Source of the DNA: Phymatolithon calcareum
Taxonomy: Eukaryota > Rhodophyta > Florideophyceae > Hapalidiales
Length of the DNA: 64,000 nucleotides
Reading direction: 5' to 3'
NCBI GenBank assembly: GCA_977006965.1
Contig: OZ345370.1
Coordinates: 2,542,001-2,606,000, forward strand
Made by a program: the position numbers and the translations under genes. Below the pieces are notes generated by a model that saw nothing but the letters and a program-made list of their open reading frames with translations, was not told where the DNA came from and made no database searches. Shown here piece after piece: positions 18,665 to 28,909 of this stretch. Within the stretch, counting starts at the first letter, position 1; each line of letters begins with the position of its first letter.

Positions 18665-20797
18665 ATGGCCGCGTCCCGCGGCAGCGGTCGCGACGCGCGG
18701 CTCGCATCGATCCGTGCCTGCAATCGCCATGACTTTTTACACGCTTTTGCGCTTCGCACCCGACCTGCTCCTGGCGCTGCGCGAAGCAGACGAAATCTCA
18801 GAGCGTCTTCCGGGAGCATGCGCACCAATTCTTCGCGCATTTCGAGACCAGAGCGTGCGTCCGCGGACACCGTGCGCAGCGTGCGTGGAAAAAAACTGGC
18901 CATTGAAGAAAACGATGAAGATAAGTCGGTGGAAAGCGATGGAGAGGATGATGTACCACCATATCTAAACGAGGCTAGGCTCGATGCGCTTGACATGATC
19001 TACGATTTACCGGAACTAAGAGCGCTTGTACGATGGATAAAAAGTTTGCGAAAGGAACATGGTTGCAGATGGGCGGAAAGTGATGTCGATCTGACGAATG
19101 GAGTCGCGCTTTTGGAAAGCCTCTACATTATTCAACCGGAGCTCTTCGACGGCGATGCCAACATGGATAGTGCAATCGAGCTCGAGGAGGCTTTGCAAGG
19201 ATTAAGCGTGCAAGAACAGAAAAAGAGGATTCATGCAGAGGAAGACAGTTCTTTCGATCCGGCTTCCCCACCGCCATCACGACCAGCAAGTACCGTTGTG
19301 GTCGCCGTACCCCTACTTCCACGGCAAGCATCGACCCCGACTTTGTACTCGGTCGGAAAAGCGTGCGGTGTAATCAAGGATCTTGACGCAGATGGAAGAG
19401 CGGCAGAGCATAATCTCGCAGTGTTGACCGAGAAAATGAAAGAATTTAATTTCCATGATTGGGAAGATGGCGGTCGATTTCTTGGCCCGGCCAGTTTTGG
19501 AAAGGTCGAGGCATGGCAATTGGCGGGTTATATTTTGCTCATCGCGCTTAACGGAGAAAGGCGCGAAACTCATTTTGCACAACTTCTGGAGTGGGATGGT
19601 GAGACGCGCGACGTTTTGATAGGAGTGTACCGGTCAGCGCTGGAATCGTTTGGAATGAAACTTCCACCATCTCATCTGAGTCATTCGTTTGACAATGAGA
19701 TCGAGAGAGACGAGCAAGAGTTTGAAGATGGCGATTACGCCGAATACGCACAAGGGGACGTCGTGGGTGAAGAATATCTGCCTGGTGACGAAGAAGGCTT
19801 AGAACTGGAAGCATTGGTCAATCCTGATCCTCATGGGGAGATTGAACATGAAGGGCACATGGAAATGAAGGCTGCAGTCACGCAAGAGACGGAGTCTTTC
19901 GAAGAGGAGGAGGTCGCAGAGGAGGAATATGAATCTGGTTCAAATGACGCCGAAAGCGAGATGCTTGCAATTTCACCGTCCGAGACCGCAGTCGAGAAGC
20001 CAGCAGCAGGCGGTGGGGCAAAGAGATACCGGGCACCAGAAAGAGCATTTCGAAAGAGAAAATCCTCAACGGAAAGCCACACGCAGACGCCACCCTTGCC
20101 AGTTTCTGGCATCACGCGGCAAACTCAAACTATTCCTCCCAAACCTGTTATTGTGTTCAGCGCCGGAACACAAACAGACCCTGTATTGCAGAAAGAAGCA
20201 CCATCTCGACGCTCGAAAGAAATTGAAATCCTTACTAAATGCGCCAAAAGGAATGAAGAATTGGTCAGGTCCGAAAGAGCCGTGCGCAAAGGTCTGGAGG
20301 AAAAAGTGTCACTTCTCGAAGAAGAAAAGAAGATTTCCCGACAGCATATCCAGCGTCAGGACGTGCTAACAGCGAAGATATCGCAGCAGCTACAGGAGCA
20401 CCGGTCGGAGAACAAAAAACTTAGAGATGAAATCAATAAGCTTAAGGCGGAGGTTGTAGCCAGTATGGAACGTGAGCGAGTCGCCGCACGAATGCTTAAC
20501 AAAGCAAAGGAGGGACTTGTGGATGCGCAGGCTGAGAGTGATTCGAAACGTGCGCTGCCCTCCCTATCACAACGGCTGGCAGCTCTGCCAGCAAAGGAGA
20601 CACGCGCGACCAGAGCTGCAGCTGTGCAAAGGCATAAGGCCGAGGCCGCGTCTCTGAGACGGAAGCTTGCCGAAGCAGAACGGAAGCTTGCGATGAAAGA
20701 GAAGAATGAGGAGAGGCTGTATCGAGAAGTGGAGAAGAATGCGAAGAAGGGCAATTCGTTCGGACGATTTTTCAAAAGAACAGATCCTGTGAAGTAG
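18665..20797 (+). CDS. HOOK-domain coiled-coil protein
   Basis: About 710 residues from the ATG at 18665; the open frame runs further up to 18419 only from a GTG. Residues about 116-163 resemble the first half of the HOOK (calponin-homology-like) fold, with ALVRWIKSL and DLTNGVALLESLYIIQPELFD-type spacing. Residues about 228-328 resemble its second half (NLAVLTEKMKEF, then the helix around GYILLIALNGERRETH), after a low-complexity insertion. An acidic, disordered middle (about 345-460) precedes a long coiled coil (about 520-700). Hook and CCDC88 proteins link cargo to microtubules and dynein. The match is remote, and the role here is inference. Confidence 0.65.
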   Translation: MAASRGSGRDARLASIRACNRHDFLHAFALRTRPAPGAARSRRNLRASSGSMRTNSSRISRPERASADTVRSVRGKKLAIEENDEDKSVESDGEDDVPPYLNEARLDALDMIYDLPELRALVRWIKSLRKEHGCRWAESDVDLTNGVALLESLYIIQPELFDGDANMDSAIELEEALQGLSVQEQKKRIHAEEDSSFDPASPPPSRPASTVVVAVPLLPRQASTPTLYSVGKACGVIKDLDADGRAAEHNLAVLTEKMKEFNFHDWEDGGRFLGPASFGKVEAWQLAGYILLIALNGERRETHFAQLLEWDGETRDVLIGVYRSALESFGMKLPPSHLSHSFDNEIERDEQEFEDGDYAEYAQGDVVGEEYLPGDEEGLELEALVNPDPHGEIEHEGHMEMKAAVTQETESFEEEEVAEEEYESGSNDAESEMLAISPSETAVEKPAAGGGAKRYRAPERAFRKRKSSTESHTQTPPLPVSGITRQTQTIPPKPVIVFSAGTQTDPVLQKEAPSRRSKEIEILTKCAKRNEELVRSERAVRKGLEEKVSLLEEEKKISRQHIQRQDVLTAKISQQLQEHRSENKKLRDEINKLKAEVVASMERERVAARMLNKAKEGLVDAQAESDSKRALPSLSQRLAALPAKETRATRAAAVQRHKAEAASLRRKLAEAERKLAMKEKNEERLYREVEKNAKKGNSFGRFFKRTDPVK

Positions 20798-22096
20798 ATC
20801 ACTGGATTCATTTGCCCGTCCTCGTTCGTCGTCGACCAGTGTGTCAATTATGTACAGACTTCGATTTGTTTTTCCCTTATCCCCGAACCTGTCGTTCGGG
20901 TCCTAACTTTACGATTTCACTGCTCCCCTTTTCGCTCCAGTACATTTTACTTATTTCTGTTTTCACCGCAAATTTTGCCGCAGAGTGCTGCATGCGAATG
21001 AATGTGAGGCTCACTGGGAATTCTTGTTTGTTTTTTTAAGACGGAAGTCTCGGATGTAATATGGATCGCATCTCTCCTCCGCATGCTCCAACCCAACTGG
21101 AGCAGAAATGGAGATTGTAAACCGGACTCTTGTAAGTCATTGTAAAACGTGTTTGAATTATTTCAAGATTTGACTCACGAATCGCTGAAGAGAAAAGACA
21201 GCTCTCATTACCAGAGGAAAGTACCGGTGAAGTTCGGCCACCTTAAAACAGAATTGCACATTTTTGCGAAGAGTTACGCTTTTCTCCCGAGTTTCTGCCC
21301 CCGCAAGGCGTTGATCCCTCTGCATCTCAATGCAGAGGAGGTTGCTGGACTGTTCTTATTACCAGCTGACGCCAGAGGGCAGTTCTTCCAACCTGCCCAG
21401 GTGCCTCAACGCTGTTCGCACGAGAAGGTCAGACTGGCAAAAACAGGTACGCTTGGATGAACACCATAATATACCTCTGCTATCGAAGGTGAGCTCAAAA
21501 AGGGAACGAAACCCATGCACTGCAGGCATGAATTCAATGCAAACAAGCAAACCAGGGGAGAGTTCTCGTCGATTCTCGTGCACATGAACTGTTTTCACCC
21601 CACCAGACTGCTGGTGCAGAGCTTCCTGTGCGTCAGTCCAGCGCGAGAAGAGGGAATGAAATGCGATCGGACGAAAAATTCTATCACAGCGAAGACCGTT
21701 ATGGATGACATTCATCAGCAATAATGACATGTACAAGAAGTGTAGGGGGATTTCCCCATGCTCAGGTCTGTGCAACATAATCCCGCAGGGATAATCGATG
21801 TGTAGATTGGAGCAGTTTCAGGATGGTGTCATCGCAACGAGATTTCGACTTCTAAACAGAGTACTCGTTTCAATCCTATATTGAAATGTCCTCAGCACAG
21901 CAGAGTAGGAGAGCAACATATATATATATTATATTCCAACGCCTGCTGATATAGGGGCACGTACTATCGTAGGACTTGAAGGTCGGAAGCGCACTGTTAC
22001 GCCATGAAGACAGAAGATTTCCTGTATGTTCCCAGTGAAGCACGCAAGGAGAAAGAACATTATTTCGCAGAAGTTTATACATGATGGCTAACCCTG
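20798..22096. other. Intergenic region between convergent genes
   Basis: No gene is supported in this stretch. Hairpins at 20882-20900 (CCCGAAC/GTTCGGG) and about 21318-21339 (CCTCTGCAT/ATGCAGAGG) are visible. A short AT dinucleotide run lies at about 21919-21932. Confidence 0.45.
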
Positions 22097-24964
22097 TTAG
22101 AAGAGAAGATATTTACATATCAGTGCTCTTGCCAGCTCTAAGGATCCAGACTGTTTATAGATGAAGGCGAGATTGTGAGCTGCGTCTCGCCTGAGGTCTG
22201 CCCACGGGGGAAGCCGGTCGACGTTTTCATCGGAACATTTGAGCACTGACCTATACAGTTCTGCAGCCATGTGAGTGATGCCTAACTGATGCATTGCACG
22301 AGCAGCATTGTACTGGATCTCCAATTCTATGACCAGTTGGCATTTTTCAAACGCAATTTTTTTCCGCTTCCGTCGATACTCGTCGAGAAAGGCCATTGCA
22401 TACACCACCACTTGATTCCTATTCCCTACTCGCCGTCCTTGCGCGACGTAAAGCAGCTGTACAACAGTACAGAGACAGAGCAACGGACTGTCGGGAACGA
22501 TTGCGTACGCCCGTAAATACTTCCCCAAAGTGTAGTTATGGGAATTGGTGATACCGCGCGCAGAGCACAAGCCAGTGATGTATGCCAGGATTGGCAAATC
22601 TGGCTTTTTCTTCTCCAGCCGATTCAGCACACGGAACGATCGGAACCGTTCGTTGTTGTCCATCACCCCCAGATGCTCCTCTGCTAAAGCGAACAGACAG
22701 CAAATGCGAGTATCCTCAGGGGTTTCTAACAACATGGACCGCAGTTTGTCGTAGCCATCGAAGAATCTTCCAGTCGCAAACAGAGATACCACGAGCAAAA
22801 CCTGCATGCGAAGTTTCAACGGAGACTCCGGTCCAATTCGCACAGCTGCCAGAGAGAAAAGAGAACTCATAACCTGCTCTATATCTTGGATGCGTCCAAG
22901 GTCATAGAGCGCCCTAAAAATTTTCTCCAAAAGACGCACGAATAAATCCTCTGGTATCTCGCGCAGCAATGCTACACCGACGCCATTAACATTCGGTTCT
23001 GCTTCATCTTTCCGCATGGGCGCTATTGCATTTTCTCGTGTGTCATTGCCTTGACGAGGCGCCTGCGTCTTGCTTGGGAGGGAATCGGGGCGTTTGCTTA
23101 CAGACAGATCCTGCTTAGAAACTTCATCTTGGAATTTTTCATCGACTGGTTGAATATCAGGACTCTTCGGCTTGACGCTCCATGGTTCATCGTCGCTGCC
23201 AATATTATACAGGCCTTGGTCTATGTCATCGTCGCTTGACTCAGACTCTTCATCGTCTTCCTCGCTGCCCTCATCGTCTTCTACATGCAACTTCGTCTGC
23301 AGATTCAACGCAGACTCAACGGGAGGACCAACCATTGATAGGAAGAGCTTCATATTGCCATCGCGAAAAGCCACATCCGCGCCCGAAAGAATTTCTAAAG
23401 CAACGCGAATGTTGTCCTGCGAAACGGGCACAAGAATAGCGTCACGGGTAGCCGAGCTAGATGCCACTGATCTCCCAGGTCTGACCTTAAGATAGTCATA
23501 TCCGATTGAACTCCATGTCGATTCTCGCTCAGACGCAGGTGCTTCGGGATTTGGTGCCTTCAACTGCGATTGCAGTGAAGCTAGCTCCGCCGCTTTCGTG
23601 GCCGTCATCTGCACATGGCGACGCTCTCTTCGCTTTTTCTCTCGTTGCAACTGTCTCTCTGTCGGCACACGCGGATAGAACTGGGAAAGGCGAATGGACG
23701 CTTCAACGTGGCGCGGCTTAATTTGAAGCACCTTTTGCAAATCCGACTTGCATGCAAGCATATTTCCTAGTTCCTTGTAACACATCGCCCTGTGCATTAG
23801 GAGCTGTACATTCTCAGCATATGCGGTATGCCCGGCGAGAAGGTTATATGCTTTGACAGCCTTGGTATAATCGCCACTGTCACGACATGCTTCAGCGACC
23901 TCCCACATGAGACCATTATGCTTGGCCATCATACTTGGAGATGACATGAACTCAATAAATGTGGGCGATGCAAGCGTCCCCTCGCCGAGACGATGCTGAC
24001 AAATCGCAAGCAAAAGACGCTGCACAAAAGTCAACGGAGAACCAGATGCAGAGAAGCGTGTGTTCATTCGCGCGAGCAATGCTGCAGATTCGGAGTATTT
24101 CTTCTGCATAAACCAAATTTCTACCAGTAACTGGATAAGGTCAAAAAGAATTCCATTCCGCTCCGCCATCGACTCGCCGTCTTGCCGAGAATTATCCTGT
24201 TGGAAGTACTCTATGGAGTGATTGAGCACTGGAATTGCTTTTCCTGGGGCACCGAGATCTTTGAAAATGTTTACAATTTTCTTCACAATGCTGATATCAT
24301 GGGGCAGCAACTTGGCAAGCTTTATGTAGCTATCGGCAGCTTTTTTGAGTTGCCCCTGACGCAAACGAAACTCGGCGCGAGCCCGAAGTGCCTCCTCGTC
24401 GAGCCCTTTGTTTACCCTGAGGGCGCGCGTTAGGCAGTAGATTGCCTGCTCGAGGTCACCCTGCTCCTCCCATAACACCGCGTTCCGCTTCCACAGGTCG
24501 CGGTCTTGTTTATCCAGTTCAGCAGCCATCATATACGCGTCAAGCGCTTTTCGATGCTCTTTGCGTTCCTCGTGAATGAGCCCCAAAAGGCGGTAGGGTG
24601 CGGCAGCCTTTGGGGCCTCCTTTACAATGCGCGCAAGAGAAGCTTCGGAAGCCTTAAAATCACGCGTCATATAGGATGCGGTCGCCGCGCCCATAACTGC
24701 CGACAAATGAGGTGGCACTTCGGATGGACGCATGCGTTTCGGCGCAGTGGCACCAGCTAGACGTCGCTTTTTTCGCTTACGTCGTTTATTTTGTGTTTCG
24801 GCAATGAGGTCATCGATGGAGGCACCGAAAATTTCCTCACGTGCCTCTCGGTCTGATGCGTGGTCGTTTGATGAGAGCGCCAAAGGGTCACTCTCCTCGC
24901 CGTCGCCTTCATCGTATTGATGTTCGGCGTAAAACACACCATCTTCGTTGACTTCGTAGTCCAT
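22097..24964 (-). CDS. GTF3C3: TFIIIC TPR subunit (TFC4 / GTF3C3)
   Basis: This is the TPR subunit of transcription factor IIIC (yeast tau131), which binds A-box promoters of tRNA and 5S genes and recruits TFIIIB for RNA polymerase III. The 955-residue product has an acidic N-terminus (1-55) and a basic patch KRRKRKKRR (about 59-67). A first TPR array spans about 95-430, with typical repeats such as PYRLLGLIHEERKEHRKALDAY. An acidic linker (about 560-650) and a second TPR region (about 665-955) follow. The C-terminus, with SGSLELARALICKYLLF, resembles the family end. No intron is needed. It is divergent from the MiaB gene, 371 bp away ATG to ATG. Confidence 0.9.
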   Translation of the reverse strand: MDYEVNEDGVFYAEHQYDEGDGEESDPLALSSNDHASDREAREEIFGASIDDLIAETQNKRRKRKKRRLAGATAPKRMRPSEVPPHLSAVMGAATASYMTRDFKASEASLARIVKEAPKAAAPYRLLGLIHEERKEHRKALDAYMMAAELDKQDRDLWKRNAVLWEEQGDLEQAIYCLTRALRVNKGLDEEALRARAEFRLRQGQLKKAADSYIKLAKLLPHDISIVKKIVNIFKDLGAPGKAIPVLNHSIEYFQQDNSRQDGESMAERNGILFDLIQLLVEIWFMQKKYSESAALLARMNTRFSASGSPLTFVQRLLLAICQHRLGEGTLASPTFIEFMSSPSMMAKHNGLMWEVAEACRDSGDYTKAVKAYNLLAGHTAYAENVQLLMHRAMCYKELGNMLACKSDLQKVLQIKPRHVEASIRLSQFYPRVPTERQLQREKKRRERRHVQMTATKAAELASLQSQLKAPNPEAPASERESTWSSIGYDYLKVRPGRSVASSSATRDAILVPVSQDNIRVALEILSGADVAFRDGNMKLFLSMVGPPVESALNLQTKLHVEDDEGSEEDDEESESSDDDIDQGLYNIGSDDEPWSVKPKSPDIQPVDEKFQDEVSKQDLSVSKRPDSLPSKTQAPRQGNDTRENAIAPMRKDEAEPNVNGVGVALLREIPEDLFVRLLEKIFRALYDLGRIQDIEQVMSSLFSLAAVRIGPESPLKLRMQVLLVVSLFATGRFFDGYDKLRSMLLETPEDTRICCLFALAEEHLGVMDNNERFRSFRVLNRLEKKKPDLPILAYITGLCSARGITNSHNYTLGKYLRAYAIVPDSPLLCLCTVVQLLYVAQGRRVGNRNQVVVYAMAFLDEYRRKRKKIAFEKCQLVIELEIQYNAARAMHQLGITHMAAELYRSVLKCSDENVDRLPPWADLRRDAAHNLAFIYKQSGSLELARALICKYLLF

Positions 24965-25335
24965 TTCAGAACAATGCTGGAGGAGTTAATTACAGTAAGT
25001 CAGTGATGAAGACCAACCTTCTGCGCCTATGTCCCGCTTCGCATATCCAGTTTACCCAGCGGGGCATGAAATCGTGGACAGATGTGTGCTTCCTAGAGAG
25101 CAATGGGATTGCTGAGGTGCGGATGTTATGGGACCATGGAAGGTAATCCGAATCCGGTCAAGTTATTGTAGCACATGACATGTGTGATTGGTTTTGACAT
25201 CATAAAGATGTAAATTTCACACGTGTGTACGGTCCACGGTCGACGACTCCTCTCGGGATCATCACCTCGTCGAGGCGATCAAAGCGCAATTGCGCTTTGA
25301 TTCAGCTGGAGTCATTTCTTCCGATTCTGCAAGTC
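24965..25335. promoter_or_regulatory. Divergent spacer between TFIIIC subunit and MiaB genes
   Basis: This 371-bp region separates two outward-facing ATGs, so both promoters are expected inside it. No specific motif could be assigned. Confidence 0.45.
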
Positions 25336-27186
25336 ATGCAGCTGTACCGCTCCCAAAGGCAGTTCTACAGAGCGTATGCATCCGCGTCTGTCCCTGCAAT
25401 CGACAATAGACAAGCTCCAAAAGGCCGCGAAAAGCAGCGCAGAAAATTTCGCTGGATAGAGTCCTCGCGTCGCGCAATTCCTGACGATGGAAAAAGTCTC
25501 AATGACTTCATCAGTGATATGCCCCGGCCGAGAAGGCGACGCCGGAACCTGCTATCTGCGATGAGCATCGGCACAGCGCAGCTTGGAGCTGAGGACGTCG
25601 GTCCTTCGCTGGGGCGTGGAATGTCTGTTTTCATCGAAACGAAAGGGTGCCAGATGAACGTCAGCGACACCGAAGTCGTTCGCGCGCTGCTCAGCGATTC
25701 CGGATATGTGTTCTCGAACAGCCCAGATAGCGCTGACGTCGTGCTCATCAACACCTGCGCGATCCGGGATAAGGCAGAAGAGAAGGTGTGGCAGTGGCTT
25801 CGGATGCAGCGCGCAGCGGAACGAAAGGCAGGACATGGGCGGAGAGTCTTTGGTGTACTTGGATGCATGGCGGAACGGCTCAAATCAGATATTCTGGAGC
25901 GCGAAAGTCTCGTTGACGTCGTCGTCGGCCCCGATGCATATCGACAGCTCCCTAGCATCATTGCTGCTGTAGCCCGTGGCGAGCCTGGTGCAGCTGGTTA
26001 CAACGTGCAGCTCAGCCTTGAAGAGACATATGCCGACATCGCCCCGTTGCGAGAGTCCTCAGACAAGACCTCCGCCTTTGTGTCTATTATGCGTGGCTGC
26101 GAGAATTACTGCGCATTCTGCGTCGTGCCATACACCCGAGGTAAGGAGCGCAGCAGACCTATTGGTACTATCGTGGACGAGGTCCGACGTTTATCGGATC
26201 AAGGCGTAAAGGAAGTGACATTGCTTGGACAGAACGTGAATTCATGGTTCATTCCTGCACCTCCGGGTACTCGTGGCGCACCTGTTTTGCTGGCAAAAGG
26301 TTTCGGGTCCGCAGCACGATCCGTGCCGGCCTCTGCACGATTTCCGGATCTTCTGCACGCCGTCACAAACGTCGATCCGGAAATGCGCGTTCGCTTCACG
26401 AGTCCGCACCCGAAGCATTTCCCGGACGATGTACTAGAGCTCATGCGCGAGACGCCAAACCTTTGTAACTATATCCATATGCCCGCCCAGAGCGGGTCAA
26501 ATGCAGTGTTGGAGCGCATGCGACGTCGATATACGCGTGAATCTTATCTTGAGCTTGTAACGCGCATTCGAGACAGGATTCCTGGGGTCACCCTCTCCAC
26601 GGACATGATCAGTGGGTTTTGTGGTGAAACGGAAATAGATCACGCGGATACTCTCGCCTTGTTGCGCGAGGTGGAATATGACCAGGGCTTCTTCTTCCAC
26701 TACTCCAAGCGGGATAAGACGGAGGCGGCAAGGCATATGCAAGATGATGTCCCAGAGGACGTGAAGCTGCGCAGGCTGCGAGAAGTTATCGACACTTTTC
26801 ATACACTCGCCAAGGCAAAGAATGAGCGCACTGAGTTGGGATCTCTGCACTTGGTTCTCGTGGAGGAAGGGCATCGGAGACCACCGGCACATTGGGATCA
26901 AGAAGTGCAAGTTAGGACAGGTCGTACTGATGGAAACAAAAGAGTTGTATTTTCCGATATTTCGATGCACGCCAACTTGAACGTCGATAGTGGAGCTGCG
27001 CTTGTGTTTGCACAACCTGGAGACTACATTCTCGTCAGGGTAACCTCGACGACGTCTCTGACTCTGTTTTGTACACCGCTCGTTCGTACTACTTTACAAG
27101 AGTATTCTCGATTACGCACGTCTGTTCTGACACGGTTTAGTTCCGAAAGTGGTGGTGCTAGATTAGGGCAGGTTGTGCGGGCTTAA
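25336..27186 (+). CDS. CDK5RAP1: MiaB/CDK5RAP1-type tRNA methylthiotransferase
   Basis: This radical-SAM enzyme converts i6A37 to ms2i6A37 in organellar tRNAs. The 616 residues start at the ATG at 25336; the frame extends up to 25225 only from a GTG. The N-terminus (MQLYRSQRQFYRAYASAS) is basic and Ser/Ala-rich like a mitochondrial or plastid leader. The UPF0004 domain has Cys 105 (KGCQMN), 141 (NTCAI) and 177 (LGCM). The radical-SAM motif CxxxCxxC is at 255, 259 and 262 (GCENYCAFC). A TRAM-like RNA-binding region lies near the C-terminus. Two [4Fe-4S] clusters are expected. MiaB proper is favoured over the eukaryotic CDKAL1 group by the KGCQMN and NTCAIRDKAEEK patterns. Confidence 0.93.
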   Translation: MQLYRSQRQFYRAYASASVPAIDNRQAPKGREKQRRKFRWIESSRRAIPDDGKSLNDFISDMPRPRRRRRNLLSAMSIGTAQLGAEDVGPSLGRGMSVFIETKGCQMNVSDTEVVRALLSDSGYVFSNSPDSADVVLINTCAIRDKAEEKVWQWLRMQRAAERKAGHGRRVFGVLGCMAERLKSDILERESLVDVVVGPDAYRQLPSIIAAVARGEPGAAGYNVQLSLEETYADIAPLRESSDKTSAFVSIMRGCENYCAFCVVPYTRGKERSRPIGTIVDEVRRLSDQGVKEVTLLGQNVNSWFIPAPPGTRGAPVLLAKGFGSAARSVPASARFPDLLHAVTNVDPEMRVRFTSPHPKHFPDDVLELMRETPNLCNYIHMPAQSGSNAVLERMRRRYTRESYLELVTRIRDRIPGVTLSTDMISGFCGETEIDHADTLALLREVEYDQGFFFHYSKRDKTEAARHMQDDVPEDVKLRRLREVIDTFHTLAKAKNERTELGSLHLVLVEEGHRRPPAHWDQEVQVRTGRTDGNKRVVFSDISMHANLNVDSGAALVFAQPGDYILVRVTSTTSLTLFCTPLVRTTLQEYSRLRTSVLTRFSSESGGARLGQVVRA

Positions 27187-27262
27187 TATTTTTTGAAAAC
27201 TGCACGCTATTCCTCTCATTTTACAAGTCACGCTGTGACACAACTGCAAAACTGTACGGCGC

Positions 27263-28909
27263 TCAATGCGCCCGGCGAACCTGTATGGAGTTCACCTTGT
27301 AATCTCCCTTCGACAGCATGTCACTGACGATGACCAAAATATCGCCTTGCTTGACCACATTTTTCTCCAGCATGATACTCACTGCCTTAGCTATATTCTC
27401 CTCCGGGTCGTCAGTGAAATTCATACACAAAGGATCGATGCCCCATAGCAGCTTGAGTCGACGCACAAGGTCACAATCTGGGGTGAATGCAATAACAGGG
27501 ACACGCGGTCTGGTCGACGACACCAGGCGAGCATAGGTTCCACTTCTAGTAAACACAACCATGGCGGCAACATCAAGCTGGCTCGCCATTGCTGACGCGC
27601 CGTAGGCCAAGTCTAACCGCGGGTCGGCAAAATCACTGTCTTCGGAAGTTCGTGGCACAGGTGCAAACAAATCGTTTTCAGACAAGGCGCTGTCGCGCGA
27701 AATAACACTTTTAGCCACCGTCGCCATCACCTCGACCGCTTCCATTGGGTACGAACCGTTGGCGGTTTCCCCGCTCAACATAGTTGCATCGGCGCCTTGC
27801 TTCACCGCCTCCGTTATATCCGTAACCTCGGCTCGAGTAGGGGTGGAATAGGTGATCATGCTTTCCAACATATGTGTTGCAACAATGGTCGGGCGACGAA
27901 GAGAGCGATTGATCTGGACAATTTCCTCCTGAACGAGCGGTACGTCTTCGAGCGGGATTTCCGCACCAAGATCGCCTCGGGCAACCATGGCGCCGTCGGA
28001 TGCCTCGAGAATGGGACGAAGGCGCGTAACAGCGTCCGCAGACTCTATTTTGGACAAAACAAGTGCCTTGACGCCATGACTCGTGAGATAGCGTTTGAGT
28101 TCAGCAACATCGTTCTCGTGACGGACGAAGCTGAGGGCGTAAAAGTCGACGTTCATCTCCATGCCCAACTTGATATCCTCCCAATCCTTATCCGTAATAG
28201 CGGGTAACGAAGCGCTCTTTCCACGCACATTAAGATGGCGACGTGAAGTAAGAACACCGCGATCAATGCACTCAGATACGACATCCGTGTCGGTGACTTC
28301 CGTGACTAGAAAGGAGCTCATGCCGCCGTCGACCAGGAGAGTATCTCCCACGTGAACGTCATTCACAAAATCGTCGTACGAAACGTCCACCATGTCGTTG
28401 CCAAAATTTTCAACATCTTTCCGAATGGTCCATGTGAACCGTTGTCCGCGTGAGATGTTGATCGGGGCACGCAGATCGCCACTGCGCACCTCCGGACCCT
28501 TTGTGTCCAGCAGGATTCCAAGGTTATACTTTCCCTTGGCGTTTACAGTGCGGATGTTGCTGATGACGCCTCTGTGCCATTCGTGTGTTCCATGGCTCAT
28601 GTTGAGACGGGCAACATCCATTCCTTGCTCTGCGAGTTTCTCGATGCTTTCGACGTCGCATGTTTTCGGGCCGAGGGTGCACACAATTTTGCTAAGGCGT
28701 ATATCAGAGGCGGTCTCGGGTGAGTCACCGGGGACGGTTGTGGGAGTATCTGCGGCAACTTCACGGCGTGGCATGATCACGGCGGTCCATCGCGCCTTTG
28801 CTTGCCGCCGCGCGCTTTGTGGCAAGATGGGATTAGAGGATAGATGCGTTGATGCACATGCTAGACGCTGTGAAGGGAATATCACAGGTGCCGGTGATGC
28901 GAAAGCCAT
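27263..28909 (-). CDS. PK: Pyruvate kinase, probably plastid-targeted
   Basis: Catalyses phosphoenolpyruvate + ADP to pyruvate + ATP. The 548-residue product starts at the ATG at 28909 (CGCCATGG context); the longer open frame upstream to 29218 lacks protein-like composition. Residues 1-65 are Ser/Ala/Arg-rich and resemble a plastid transit peptide. The core begins at SKIVCTLGPKT. Catalytic features are intact: ARLNMSHG, the Lys in ALVLSKIES, VARGDLGAEIP, ATHMLESMI and the stretch around ATMLSGETANGSYP. The C-terminal domain is normal. The gene ends 76 bp from the convergent MiaB stop. Cytosolic location cannot be excluded. Confidence 0.95.
   Translation of the reverse strand: MAFASPAPVIFPSQRLACASTHLSSNPILPQSARRQAKARWTAVIMPRREVAADTPTTVPGDSPETASDIRLSKIVCTLGPKTCDVESIEKLAEQGMDVARLNMSHGTHEWHRGVISNIRTVNAKGKYNLGILLDTKGPEVRSGDLRAPINISRGQRFTWTIRKDVENFGNDMVDVSYDDFVNDVHVGDTLLVDGGMSSFLVTEVTDTDVVSECIDRGVLTSRRHLNVRGKSASLPAITDKDWEDIKLGMEMNVDFYALSFVRHENDVAELKRYLTSHGVKALVLSKIESADAVTRLRPILEASDGAMVARGDLGAEIPLEDVPLVQEEIVQINRSLRRPTIVATHMLESMITYSTPTRAEVTDITEAVKQGADATMLSGETANGSYPMEAVEVMATVAKSVISRDSALSENDLFAPVPRTSEDSDFADPRLDLAYGASAMASQLDVAAMVVFTRSGTYARLVSSTRPRVPVIAFTPDCDLVRRLKLLWGIDPLCMNFTDDPEENIAKAVSIMLEKNVVKQGDILVIVSDMLSKGDYKVNSIQVRRAH

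Noticed and set aside
18606-18968. Alternative frame in the HOOK gene with an amphipathic stretch after an ATG at 18729
   Set aside because: It overlaps the 5' part of the HOOK-domain gene in another frame. The main frame continues for 700 codons and carries the domain, so this is probably a shadow.
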